Source: Candidatus Zixiibacteriota bacterium (lineage in GTDB: Bacteria > Zixibacteria > MSB-5A5 > GN15 > FEB-12). Taken from it: a stretch of 60,930 bases of DNA. The position numbers and the translations under genes were made by a program. The stretch is taken from NCBI GenBank assembly GCA_024278935.1, contig JAJRSF010000034.1:1-60930 (forward strand), in the 5' to 3' direction. A model generated the notes under the pieces. The model was not told the origin of the DNA and searched no databases. It saw only the letters and a program-made list of their open reading frames with translations. Positions 28,623-37,063 of the stretch are shown here, one piece after another; position 1 is the first letter of the stretch, and each line of letters starts with the position of its first letter.

Positions 28623-28916
28623 TTATTTTTTCTTTGTGTCAGGTTTTGTTTTTTTAGGTTCAGACTTTTTCTCGGATGCTTTTTTTACTTCAGGTTTCGT
28701 TTCTGTATCTTTTTTTGCGGATTCTTTGTAGCTGTTACTTCTGTTTTCAGTTATATAGAACCCGGACCCTTTACAGACAAAGCCAGCTCCACCGCTTATG
28801 ATTCGTTCAACTTTGCCATCGCATTCGGGGCAGTCGGTTAGGGCATCGGCTGTGATCGGTTGTAGCTCTTCAAAGAAGTGGTCACATTTTTTACATTTAT
28901 ATTCGTAAGTAGGCAT
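28623..28916 (-). CDS. FmdB-family zinc-ribbon protein
   Basis: A 97-residue protein whose first 45 residues are the FmdB regulatory zinc ribbon: PTYEYKCKKCDHFFEE, then DCPECDGKVERIISGGAGF, giving two CxxC pairs. The rest is a lysine- and glutamate-rich, low-complexity tail. Family members are often next to dehydrogenases; the role (putative regulator) is not established. Its stop is one base from the start of the GlcD-like gene, so the two are an operon. Confidence 0.88.
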   Translation of the reverse strand: MPTYEYKCKKCDHFFEELQPITADALTDCPECDGKVERIISGGAGFVCKGSGFYITENRSNSYKESAKKDTETKPEVKKASEKKSEPKKTKPDTKKK

Positions 28917-28962
28917 TAATTCTCCTGTTATTGTTCATGTTGAAAATAATAATTTTATTGGA

Positions 28963-28990
28963 ATATACTTCGACTCCGCTCAGCATGACT
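28963..28990. repeat. Second copy of the CTTCGACTCCGCTCAG repeat
   Basis: ATACTTCGACTCCGCTCAG then CATGACT, in the 154-bp gap between the aminotransferase and FmdB genes. It matches the copy at 4274-4303 over about 24 bases with one change. Confidence 0.7.
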
Positions 28991-29070
28991 TTTAATTATC
29001 TTCAACATTAATAATCTCTCTCGCAGAAAGTACGTAATTTATTCTGATTTTCAAGAGAAAAATTTATTGA

Positions 29071-30249
29071 TTATGACTGGAGTTTCTGCAATCCACCAAC
29101 AATACGCTGAACGCCGACTTCAATTTTGTCCATAGAAGGGGCAAATGAGAGACGGATATAGTCATCGGCACCAAAGGCTGAACCGGGTACAACACCGACA
29201 TTATGATTGTTCAGCAAGTACAACGCCATCTTGGTCGAGTCAGATATTTCAGAGTTGAAGTAATTTGAAATATGTATAAAGAGATAAAAGGCACCGTTTG
29301 GTGTTTCCATTTTAATCTTATCAAGTTGTGATAATATTTTAATCGCTTTGTCACGTTTGGCGAGTAAATTCGGTACGACAGTTTCTATAAATGAGTCGTC
29401 GGATTGTAGTGCTTCTAAAGCGGCGTATTGTGAAATCGACGATGCGTTCGAAGTTGTTTGCGATTGCACCAGAGCAGCTTTTTCAATCAGCTCTTTTGGT
29501 CCAGCGGCATAACCGATACGCCAACCGGTCATCGCATATGTTTTTGAAAAGCTATTCAGCAATACTGTACGGTTAGAAATTTCACTGTCAACTGATAATG
29601 GCGAATGGTGTGTATGAGGTGGATATAGAATTTTATCATAAATTTCATCAGAGAATAACCATAACGAATGTTGCTTGACGATATCTGTAATTTCTCTCAT
29701 AGTAGATTCAGAATAGACAACACCGGTCGGGTTACATGGAGAATTTATAATAATTGCTTTTGTTCTTTTAGTTATAGCGGACTCTAATAATTGTCTGTTA
29801 GGAACAAAATTGTTCTGTAAAGTATCGACAATAATAGGAGTAGCTCCGGTTAGTTTTATCATATCTGGATAGCTGGCATAGTATGGACTGATTATAATTA
29901 CTTCATCGTTATGTCCACAAAGAGAGTAGAGGCAGTTAAACAAAGCATGCTTGCCACCATTGGATACTAAAATCTGTTCAGGTATGTATTCAATATCGAG
30001 GTTGTCTTTTAAGCTGTCACAGATTGCCTGTCGAAGTTCTAAGATACCATTGTTGACAGTATACTTTGTCTTACCCGACTTGATAGCATCGATACCTGCG
30101 TTGGCAATGTTTGAAGGTGTCGGTTCGTCGAGTTCACCTGTTATGAGAGAAACGACATCAATACCAAGGTCAGCTTTTTCTTTTAGAAGAGCAAAAAACT
30201 TAAATGTTTTGGATTGCTCAATATGTTTTAAATGTTCAGAAAATTCCAT
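29071..30249 (-). CDS. Class I/II pyridoxal-phosphate aminotransferase (aspartate type)
   Basis: Transfers amino groups between an amino acid and a 2-oxo acid. The 392-residue protein belongs to the AspC/AAT-Ib group: ELRQAICDSL near the N-terminus, SNGGKHALFNCLYSL, NSPCNPTGVVYSE, the phosphate-contacting and Schiff-base segment LNSFSKTYAMTGWRIGYAAG with the PLP lysine, and a C-terminal IRLSFA. Aspartate is the likeliest donor but prephenate or other use is possible. It is divergent from the ZIP transporter gene, with 95 bp between. Confidence 0.9.
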   Translation of the reverse strand: MEFSEHLKHIEQSKTFKFFALLKEKADLGIDVVSLITGELDEPTPSNIANAGIDAIKSGKTKYTVNNGILELRQAICDSLKDNLDIEYIPEQILVSNGGKHALFNCLYSLCGHNDEVIIISPYYASYPDMIKLTGATPIIVDTLQNNFVPNRQLLESAITKRTKAIIINSPCNPTGVVYSESTMREITDIVKQHSLWLFSDEIYDKILYPPHTHHSPLSVDSEISNRTVLLNSFSKTYAMTGWRIGYAAGPKELIEKAALVQSQTTSNASSISQYAALEALQSDDSFIETVVPNLLAKRDKAIKILSQLDKIKMETPNGAFYLFIHISNYFNSEISDSTKMALYLLNNHNVGVVPGSAFGADDYIRLSFAPSMDKIEVGVQRIVGGLQKLQS

Positions 30250-30344
30250 AGTACTATTAATATCGGCAATAGCTTTAAGTCAATTAAATTTATTCTTATA
30301 TAAAACCTTGACTTAAATGAAAATAATTTATTCATTCAATCGAC

Positions 30345-31067
30345 ATGGATGATAACTTTCTACTTTACTGCATATTAATCTTTGCCGCCGGGCTTTTAGG
30401 TGGCGTACTCCCATTGATACGAAAATGGTCCGATGAACTGCTTCATTTGTTTGTCTCTTTTGGGGCAGGTATATTTATCGGGACAGTATTTTTACATCTG
30501 CTTCCCGAAGCATTATCTCATGACCATTCGGGCAGTTCCGCGATGTTTGTCTTAATTGGATTTATGTTGATATTTTTTATAGAGAAGTTTCTGGTTGTTC
30601 AAGGGGATGGTGGCTACGACCATAATCATTATGTCGTCTCGATAACTGCTTTAGTCGGGCTTTCGGTGCATTCGATAATAGCAGGACTTGGATTAGCAGT
30701 TGGTTCAAATTTTGAAGATATCGGTTCACTTATATTTTATTCTATTATAGCACATAAATCTACAGCTGCATTTTCGTTGGCGTCACTCTTTTTATTGGCA
30801 AAGATGAAGATGAAAAAAAGTATACTGTTGATTGTTATGTTTTCTCTGATGACTCCGCTGGGAGCTTTGTTTTTCTCCTACGTCATAACATCTGTAGATC
30901 ATGAATCTCTTGCTCCGCTTCTTGGGCTTACTGCCGGTACTTTTTTATATGTTGCTGTTGGGGAGCTTTTACCTGAGGTCTTTCATACCAAATCTCACCG
31001 ATGGTCAAAAATGGCGTTGCTTATTCTCGGTATTCTGCTTATGAGCTTTATTGAACACGGACATTAA
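30345..31067 (+). CDS. ZIP-family metal transporter
   Basis: A 240-residue inner-membrane protein with about eight hydrophobic helices. Metal-site motifs of the ZIP family are visible: HLLPEAL in an early helix, VGLSVHSIIAGLGLAVG in helix IV, and AHKSTAAFSLASLFL in helix V, with the usual His/Glu residues. A short His-rich loop (LSHDHSGS, DHNHY) lies between early helices. It likely moves zinc or a related divalent metal into the cytoplasm; specificity is not evident. Start codon ATG is at the head of MDDNFLLYC. Confidence 0.88.
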   Translation: MDDNFLLYCILIFAAGLLGGVLPLIRKWSDELLHLFVSFGAGIFIGTVFLHLLPEALSHDHSGSSAMFVLIGFMLIFFIEKFLVVQGDGGYDHNHYVVSITALVGLSVHSIIAGLGLAVGSNFEDIGSLIFYSIIAHKSTAAFSLASLFLLAKMKMKKSILLIVMFSLMTPLGALFFSYVITSVDHESLAPLLGLTAGTFLYVAVGELLPEVFHTKSHRWSKMALLILGILLMSFIEHGH

Positions 31068-31147
31068 ATAAAATATTTCAAACGAATTCATACTTAATGA
31101 GTATAACTGTTATTCAAAAGTTGTAATGCATAAATGAAGGTGTTCAG

Positions 31148-31666
31148 ATGGTAGGAAAACAGATTTTTATAATATTGTTTATATCTATATTATTAGGTTC
31201 GATAACAAATTTTGTCTCTCCCAATAAGATTCCATTTATTGGTGAATATAGAGAATTATCAAGCGGAGATGGTCCGGTAATACCACCATCGGCTTCTGAA
31301 GGTGACCCACCATTTATAGCAATCGATGTTGCCGAGATGGAATTCTCATTGAAAAACACAGTTTTTATTGATGCTCGAGATTATGAAGAATTTATTTGTG
31401 CGACAATTCCGGGGTCTATAAATATCCCGTTTGAATATCTTCCCGAAGAAAATGTCGCTGAGTTTGTTGATTCATCTCTATCATATATGTCAAAAGAGAC
31501 GCCTATTATAATTTTCTGTTCCGGCGAAGAATGTGATTTATCACTGCACATGGCTCGGAACATGCAGGACTTTGGCTATACAAATTTATCTATTTTCTTT
31601 GGTGGTTCCAGAGAATGGGAAAATTTTGAGCTTGAGATGGAAAGGGGTGAAGGATGCGTAGAATAA
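31148..31666 (+). CDS. Rhodanese-like domain protein, membrane anchored
   Basis: A 172-residue protein with an N-terminal hydrophobic segment (about 5-20) and a single rhodanese domain from about residue 65: VFIDARDYEEF, IPGSINIPFEYL, and the active-site loop FCSGEECDLSLHMAR with the catalytic Cys, then GGSREWE. The domain probably faces the periplasm. The C-terminus has one further Cys (EGCVE). Its end overlaps the start of the MauE/DoxX-like gene by 13 bases, so the two are coupled and likely act together in sulfur or thiol redox chemistry (inference). Confidence 0.85.
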   Translation: MVGKQIFIILFISILLGSITNFVSPNKIPFIGEYRELSSGDGPVIPPSASEGDPPFIAIDVAEMEFSLKNTVFIDARDYEEFICATIPGSINIPFEYLPEENVAEFVDSSLSYMSKETPIIIFCSGEECDLSLHMARNMQDFGYTNLSIFFGGSREWENFELEMERGEGCVE

Positions 31667-32097
31667 TTGACAACGATTTTATCACTCTCATTTTCAGGGT
31701 CGTCGTAGGTGCTATATTTATTTATGCCTCTTATTATAAAATTATTGAGCCTGCCGTTTTTGCTAAAGGAATTTGGTTCTATCATATGGTTCCGGGGAAC
31801 TTAATAAATCTCTTAGCTGTTTTTCTACCATGGATCGAATTAGTCTGCGGTGTTGCTCTGATAATTGGCTGGCAATATAGAGGTACTGTTATACTTGTGA
31901 ATCTGATGATGATTATGTTTATGATAGCATTAGGTTCAGCAGTCTACAGAGGAATCTCAATTGACTGCGGATGTTTTCAAGCAGCTCAGGCATCTGATAG
32001 CTCTGCCATGAATTCACTGCTATGGGATGTTGGAATTATTACTATGTCGATACAGCTCTGTTTATCCAAATCAAAAAAGTGGATGCTCGACAAATAA
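31654..32097 (+). CDS. MauE/DoxX-family membrane protein
   Basis: A 147-residue protein with four hydrophobic helices (about 11-30, 50-72, 78-100, 120-138) and the motif SIDCGCF between helices III and IV. This pattern is that of the MauE/DoxX family, several of which support disulfide or methylamine dehydrogenase maturation or sulfur metabolism. The Cys pair and the overlap with the rhodanese gene suggest a two-gene sulfur/thiol unit. Specific partner not known. Confidence 0.8.
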   Translation: MRRIIDNDFITLIFRVVVGAIFIYASYYKIIEPAVFAKGIWFYHMVPGNLINLLAVFLPWIELVCGVALIIGWQYRGTVILVNLMMIMFMIALGSAVYRGISIDCGCFQAAQASDSSAMNSLLWDVGIITMSIQLCLSKSKKWMLDK

Positions 32098-32151
32098 CTA
32101 TTTCAAAATAGTCAGCTATTTCAAATTAGTCAGCTATTTTAAAATAGTTGG
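32098..32151. repeat. Three 18-bp tandem repeats that copy the end of pilQ
   Basis: Units CTATTTCAAAATAGTCAG, CTATTTCAAATTAGTCAG and CTATTTTAAAATAGTTGG lie head to tail at 32098-32115, 32116-32133 and 32134-32151. The third is the last six codons of pilQ including its TAG stop on the minus strand. Each unit has a palindromic CTATTT/AAATAG core. They fill the 36-bp gap between two convergent genes. Confidence 0.85.
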
Positions 32152-33420
32152 TGTAATCAGAATAATCAGATCAGTTGTAGATTTTTCTTTGTTTTTCGTC
32201 TGGAATAATTTCCCTAAAATAGGAATCGATCCAAGAAAAGGAATTTTCTGCACGTTTTCAATTTCGTTCTCTCGTAAAAGTCCACCCAAAGCAGCAGTCT
32301 CACCATCTAATACAGTTATAGTAGATTTGACCGAACGTGAGATTGTAATCGGTTTTTGCGAATCGGCAGGACCGGTGTATCCGATAATATCTTCAATTTT
32401 TGGCTCTATGGAAAGTGTGATCTTTCCACCTTTGCTGATACGTGGAGTTACTACTAAAGTGATGCCGATCTCTTCATCATAAAATGTGACGATATCCTGA
32501 GTGGCAGCAGCTTCGGTAAACCGATTGATAGTAGCAATTGGAATAACGGTTGTGATTTTTATTTCTGCTTCATGGTTCTCAAGCGTTGTTACATGCGGAT
32601 CAGAAATAAGTTTACTGTTACCATTTTGTTGCAGTAAATTCAATACAGTGCTTAATTCAGAGACCGAAAGTGTTCCCCAAACCCATCCGCCATTATTTAA
32701 ATCATTAGCTCCAAGATAACTTGGGTTTTCTTCTGTATCAGATGTGGTGGCTACCAATGGAGCATCGGCGACAGAAATGTTTAATTGTGTAGGCCAGTTG
32801 AGACCGATTTTTAAAGAGTTGTCTACCTTGGTCTCGATAATTTTAACAGAAATTGAAATCATGCGTTCTTCGATATCTAATTCAGTAATGGCTGATTTCA
32901 TTTGCTTGATGACAATCGGTAAGTCAGTTATAAACAATTTGTTTGGTGTGAATTTTGCCGTTGTTGATGATGAACCATTGTCGCCTGTTTTATCTAAGAT
33001 GACTATTTTACCTTTTTCAGATTTGATATTATCTAAAGCTGTTTTGGCAGTAATAGGGTAGATGTAATTGAGTGTGATGACTGATGATGCAAACTCACCA
33101 AGAGCTTGTAATTTATTATCTTTTACAATGATGACATTATTTTTAATGTAGTAGTTGAAATCATTAGGGTAGAGGATTGCTTCGAGGGCAGTTTGTAAAT
33201 CTACTTGATCCAGTCGAAGGGTAATATCGCCTTGAATCGCGTTGGAGAGAACAATGTTTAGATTGTATTCTTTGGCAATCATATTTAAAACCATCGGAAT
33301 TGACACTTCTTCAAGTTCCATCGTAATCTTATCACCGTTTTTTAATATAGATGTTTCTGCTTGCACAAAACCAGATGCGAGGAGAATACATAGACTTGAA
33401 AATGCTATTTTATATTTCAT
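32134..33420 (-). CDS. pilQ: Type IV pilus secretin, PilQ-like
   Basis: Outer-membrane gate through which the pilus passes. The 428-residue protein has a signal peptide (ending VQA), an N-terminal STN/secretin domain (LRLDQVDLQTALEAIL), an N1-type domain, and the secretin core from about residue 200 with VTTLENHEAEIKI and the C-terminal signature LLRENEIENVQKIPFLGSIPILGKLF. It is shorter than PilQ of model species because it lacks AMIN domains. Last gene of the pilus operon. It could equally be called a GspD/MshL-like secretin. Confidence 0.88.
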   Translation of the reverse strand: MKYKIAFSSLCILLASGFVQAETSILKNGDKITMELEEVSIPMVLNMIAKEYNLNIVLSNAIQGDITLRLDQVDLQTALEAILYPNDFNYYIKNNVIIVKDNKLQALGEFASSVITLNYIYPITAKTALDNIKSEKGKIVILDKTGDNGSSSTTAKFTPNKLFITDLPIVIKQMKSAITELDIEERMISISVKIIETKVDNSLKIGLNWPTQLNISVADAPLVATTSDTEENPSYLGANDLNNGGWVWGTLSVSELSTVLNLLQQNGNSKLISDPHVTTLENHEAEIKITTVIPIATINRFTEAAATQDIVTFYDEEIGITLVVTPRISKGGKITLSIEPKIEDIIGYTGPADSQKPITISRSVKSTITVLDGETAALGGLLRENEIENVQKIPFLGSIPILGKLFQTKNKEKSTTDLIILITPTILK

Positions 33421-33424
33421 TTTG

Positions 33425-33880
33425 TTACCCTTTGGAAACCGTTAAGGTTATCTCTTCTTGCTTATATTTAATAATGACTTTTTCTTTTTCAATATGAGTG
33501 ACAATTGCTTTATCAATAGTGCCGCCGATTTTCACAGGTCTCTTGTTGATTATCGCTGTAGGAGAGTTGCTGTTAAATAAAATTCCGGACAGAATCCATG
33601 AGAGGGCTTTGTTCTCTTTCTGATTTATAAATGGTCGAGATGCTGTCTGTGTCGTTGGCAGATAGAACGGAGATTTACCCCATGGTACTTTTTCACATTC
33701 TTCTATATTAATAAATGAATTGCTTTTATTTTGTGTCAGTGTGTTTGCGTCGAGCGGTTGAATAGTCTGTAGTGTATCCTGGGATTGTTCTGTGTCAGAA
33801 GATTTGTAATCCATCCCTGCCCATAAAACTACTCCGGCAAGGAAAATACCGATAACTTTTGTACGTGTCTGATCGGTCAT
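33425..33880 (-). CDS. PilP / GspB-like pilus assembly protein
   Basis: A 151-residue inner-membrane-anchored periplasmic protein with one helix near residues 8-22 and a C-terminal small beta domain: LSGILFNSNSPTAIINKRPV and VIIKYKQEEITLTV. This is the pattern of PilP, GspB and GspC HR domains that link the inner-membrane complex to the secretin. Its ATG overlaps the pilO stop by four bases and pilQ follows four bases after it. Assignment rests on domain pattern and position. Confidence 0.7.
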   Translation of the reverse strand: MTDQTRTKVIGIFLAGVVLWAGMDYKSSDTEQSQDTLQTIQPLDANTLTQNKSNSFINIEECEKVPWGKSPFYLPTTQTASRPFINQKENKALSWILSGILFNSNSPTAIINKRPVKIGGTIDKAIVTHIEKEKVIIKYKQEEITLTVSKG

Positions 33881-34440
33881 GACTGGTCTCCTGTATGACC
33901 GAGGAGAGCTTTGAAGCCTATGTATAAATCGAGTTCTTTGTTGTAATCTTTACTTCCTAAAATACGGCAAGCATTAACACCTCGGAAAAACGATTCTTTT
34001 TCAATTATCTTAATGAATTTTGCAAATTCTATATACGAACCGGATACACGCACCCCGATATTCAAAAATTGAGGATTGGTCGAGTCTGGAATCATGCTGT
34101 TAAGGTGTAACAACTCTGCAATAGGCGGTGTGATTTCTGTTACTTCTAAATGTTGGGAGTTCGCAGTCTTTTTGAGTCTTTCAAAAAGATTTATAACTTC
34201 CTCTTTCGTATACAGCTTAGAATTTAAAGAACTTCGTTGTTCTTTTAAACTTTTTAGTTCCGTTAAGTATTTTGGCAGAATGTGTATAGTCTGTTCAAAG
34301 TCACTCAACTTGATATGGTCGGCAGTTATTTTTGCATTAAGTGATTTTTTATTTTCTACATAAGGTGTGAAAATAACTAAAAACCAAATACCGATAATTG
34401 TTACAATAATGCCTGCGTACATATAACTTTGCTTATTCAT
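33877..34440 (-). CDS. pilO: PilO-like pilus assembly protein
   Basis: A 187-residue protein with one N-terminal membrane helix (about 7-25), a coiled-coil (AKITADHIKLSDFEQTIHIL and SLKEQRSSLNSKLYTKEE), then a ferredoxin-like domain ending in an SYIEFAKFIKIIE strand-helix, as in PilO/GspM. Its ATG follows the TAG stop of the pilM-pilN gene with no gap. Partner of PilN and PilP in the inner-membrane alignment complex. Confidence 0.82.
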   Translation of the reverse strand: MNKQSYMYAGIIVTIIGIWFLVIFTPYVENKKSLNAKITADHIKLSDFEQTIHILPKYLTELKSLKEQRSSLNSKLYTKEEVINLFERLKKTANSQHLEVTEITPPIAELLHLNSMIPDSTNPQFLNIGVRVSGSYIEFAKFIKIIEKESFFRGVNACRILGSKDYNKELDLYIGFKALLGHTGDQS

Positions 34441-36048
34441 CTAGACAATTCCTTTCATCTTAATCAGGAATTCAATCTCGAAGAAAGATTTGTTTTTTTT
34501 CTTCACATGTCGTACGATCTGGACATCTTCATAAAACTGAGAAGCCGAAAGATTCTCGATAAATTCAGCAAGTGAAATTTCCGGTGGTATATTGTCGGAG
34601 CTGACGATTCCCTGGATGAAATAGTTCTGACCTTCATTGATAGGGTTGTAATCTAAATGAAATAATTTAACATTGTCAGGAGTTATTCTTGATAATTCTT
34701 TCAAATTTAAATGCATATAGCTTGGGGCTTCTTTTGATAAATTCATATATTGTTTATCAAAAGCTATTTCCTGCTTAATAATTTTATATGTATGGTATGC
34801 ATCTGATTCTTTAAAAATTGTGATCTGCTTTTCAAGCGTTTGGCTGTTTGTCTGGAGCGATTCAATGCTGGAATTCATATATACCCATGAAACAGAAAGA
34901 GTGATTGCAATGATTGCGGCTGCAGTTCTTAAATATTTATTGGTTAAATTAATTTTACGGAGATGTTTCATCTCAGTTGGTAGCAAGTCAGGAAGATGTG
35001 AATGATTCACCGATGTTGCAAATACCGGCAGGCAAACAGGGAAAGATTCAAGTTCATGTTCCTCGGCATACGAAATATTTAAATTGTCTACAGGGAATCG
35101 TACAAGTTTTGTATCTATCTTTGTGTTTAAAATCGAGATAAAATCATCACTGTAGGCAAAATCGCCATAGAGCAAAATATTGTTACTTGAATTTGTGTTC
35201 ATCTGTCCGGCGTAAAAATCAAGTGAGTTTTGAATTTCATTGGCGACAGATTCGGCAAAGTATTCTAATTTCGTCGGGTCACCTTTTGTGCCGAGCATCT
35301 CGGTACTGATGGCACTTGAGCGAGCAAATTCTAAAGTTCTTCCACGATAAAACGAAATTTCAGTTATCTCTTTACCAATATTTATAAGGGTGTAGTTATC
35401 GTCTTTATTGTAATTTTTCAGAAGTCCGAGCAATTGACCAATTGTGTCGTGGGCATGCAGGATTTTATCAATTTTAATGTTTTGCTTTTGGAATGGTGCG
35501 AGCTGTTTGCTAATATCTTCTTTGGTGGCAGCATGCAGAGAAATCTTGACACGATTATTCTCACCATCTTTAAATTTTTGAATGACCCTATAATCATAAA
35601 TAGAATCTTCGATTTGAAACGGAATGTTTTTCTTCACCTCAAAATGCACTGCTGTTGCTAAATCGCTAGCTTTAAGGTCCGGCAATATCAGGGTACGATA
35701 CAATGTTGATTCACCGGTAAGGGTCAACAGAACTTTTGTGAAATATCCCTGATGCTTTTGGACAAATTCAGAAACACATTGCTCCTGAAAATCTTCTACA
35801 CTTACAGATGAACCGGTCGCTTGGATGTAGTATTCTTTATGAGCATCTACGACCCGAAATGATTTTCCATAGTGAATAGATACTGCCATCTGCACAGAGT
35901 TACTGTTAAATGAGAATGAAATTATCTTACCAAAAAGCAAAGCTTGTTTCGGAAGAATCCTTGTGATGAGCTGCATCGCTTCTGCTTTGTTCTCATCAGA
36001 TGATTTCTTGTCTAGAGAAAATATGAGGTCTGTATGTTTTTTTATCAT
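34441..36048 (-). CDS. PilM-PilN fusion protein
   Basis: A 535-residue protein. Residues about 30-345 form the actin-like PilM/GspL ATPase domain (LTLTGESTLYRTLILP, AVHFEVKKNIPFQIED, TLINIGKEITEISFYRG). A membrane helix at about 371-391 and a periplasmic domain with coiled-coil (LQTNSQTLEKQITIFKESD) follow, as in PilN. In most species these are two proteins; here one chain spans cytoplasm, membrane and periplasm, as GspL does. It is followed immediately by pilO. Confidence 0.83.
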   Translation of the reverse strand: MIKKHTDLIFSLDKKSSDENKAEAMQLITRILPKQALLFGKIISFSFNSNSVQMAVSIHYGKSFRVVDAHKEYYIQATGSSVSVEDFQEQCVSEFVQKHQGYFTKVLLTLTGESTLYRTLILPDLKASDLATAVHFEVKKNIPFQIEDSIYDYRVIQKFKDGENNRVKISLHAATKEDISKQLAPFQKQNIKIDKILHAHDTIGQLLGLLKNYNKDDNYTLINIGKEITEISFYRGRTLEFARSSAISTEMLGTKGDPTKLEYFAESVANEIQNSLDFYAGQMNTNSSNNILLYGDFAYSDDFISILNTKIDTKLVRFPVDNLNISYAEEHELESFPVCLPVFATSVNHSHLPDLLPTEMKHLRKINLTNKYLRTAAAIIAITLSVSWVYMNSSIESLQTNSQTLEKQITIFKESDAYHTYKIIKQEIAFDKQYMNLSKEAPSYMHLNLKELSRITPDNVKLFHLDYNPINEGQNYFIQGIVSSDNIPPEISLAEFIENLSASQFYEDVQIVRHVKKKNKSFFEIEFLIKMKGIV

Positions 36049-36063
36049 AATGTTTATTACATT

Positions 36064-36531
36064 CTAAAATTTTACGATAATACTGTCTGCTCCATTTACC
36101 GAAAGAATCCGTCTGCTACCTCTATCAAAGATATAAGAATTACTCCATGCATCGGTAAGGTACGAGTTGTCAGTGTTATCAATGTAGGGTCCATTCCACC
36201 CTAGCGATGTAAGCTTGTTATAGACAGAAACTGAACCCGGCTTTGCTGTAAGGTCTAAAAGTGTTGTTGGTACAAATCCAACATCGCCTTCAAATCCGCG
36301 GTCAATAAATCTTCCGCCGGCAATTGCTTCCGGGTTACCTGATATTGCTCTTTTTAACTGGAGCATTTCTTTTTTAGTCGCTGTCTTTTTTGATGCTTCG
36401 GTCATGTTAGAAAATTTTGGTATAGCCACCGTTGCAAGTATTCCAAGTGTTATTATTACTATAACAAGCTCAATCAAGGTGAATCCACCTTGGTTGAGCC
36501 TGCTTAAAAATTTCTTAGTGGAATTCTCCAC
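36064..36531 (-). CDS. Type IV pilin-like protein (minor or GspG-like)
   Basis: A 155-residue prepilin. The cleavage site and helix GGFTLIELVIVIITLGILATVAIPKF are standard, with Glu at position 5 of the mature part (given in part). The leader is long (MENSTKKFLSRLNQGG). I choose the GTG at 36531 because AAGGACACC precedes it; an in-frame TTG at 36552 would overlap the upstream pilin. The globular part has few charged residues, and DAWSNSYIFD resembles the GspG C-terminus, so it could be a pseudopilin. Confidence 0.82.
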   Translation of the reverse strand: MENSTKKFLSRLNQGGFTLIELVIVIITLGILATVAIPKFSNMTEASKKTATKKEMLQLKRAISGNPEAIAGGRFIDRGFEGDVGFVPTTLLDLTAKPGSVSVYNKLTSLGWNGPYIDNTDNSYLTDAWSNSYIFDRGSRRILSVNGADSIIVKF

Positions 36532-36545
36532 GAGGTGTCCTTTTC

Positions 36546-36983
36546 CTACCAATCATTCTCTGTTTTGGTTTGACCATTATTTGAAGTGTTCGGCCAAAGT
36601 TCACCAGTTGACGCATTGTATGCCCATCCACCACGAGAACCAACGATAGTACCTTTGGTAACACCGGTAACGACTGAATCAGGAGCGTTAAGTTCTAGCT
36701 GGTAAGGATTTGCCGGAAGGCTTTGAGCCATTACTGTACCTGAGAGTTCGAGTTCAGTGAGAGTAGGCCATGTAGCAGTACCGGTAGTGACAGCTTCGTT
36801 TGCGTAGAAAATTGTGATACCTGAACGAAGGGAACCGAGTGAGCTACGAGCGGCAGCTTCTTTTGCTTCGGAAGAGAGATCCTGGTATTTAGGAATTGCT
36901 ACAGCAGCAAGGATTCCTAAAATAACAATAATCATGACTAGCTCGATAAGAGTAAAGCCACTTTGGTTGTTTCTTAATTTCAT
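36546..36983 (-). CDS. Type IV pilin (major candidate)
   Basis: A 145-residue prepilin with the short leader MKLRNNQSG, the cleavage motif GFTLIELVMIIVILG and Glu5, then a helix leading to AIPKYQDLSSEAKEAAARS. The globular domain holds SRGGWAYNASTGELWPN near the end, a pattern typical of GspG/PilA-like pilins of this lineage. The ATG at 36983 is chosen over a TTG at 36995 because GGAG lies eight bases before it. It stands alone in being preceded by a gap, so it may be more strongly expressed. Confidence 0.85.
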   Translation of the reverse strand: MKLRNNQSGFTLIELVMIIVILGILAAVAIPKYQDLSSEAKEAAARSSLGSLRSGITIFYANEAVTTGTATWPTLTELELSGTVMAQSLPANPYQLELNAPDSVVTGVTKGTIVGSRGGWAYNASTGELWPNTSNNGQTKTENDW

Positions 36984-37063
36984 GATTTGCTCCAACTTTA
37001 ATTATAATTATGATTTAGTTATTTGTTTTAATTGTCGGCAATTTTTAAAGATAATTGAGTCTT

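Noticed and set aside
32098-32151. CRISPR or IS end repeats
   Set aside because: Short 18-bp head-to-tail copies of a gene end with no spacers and no transposase.
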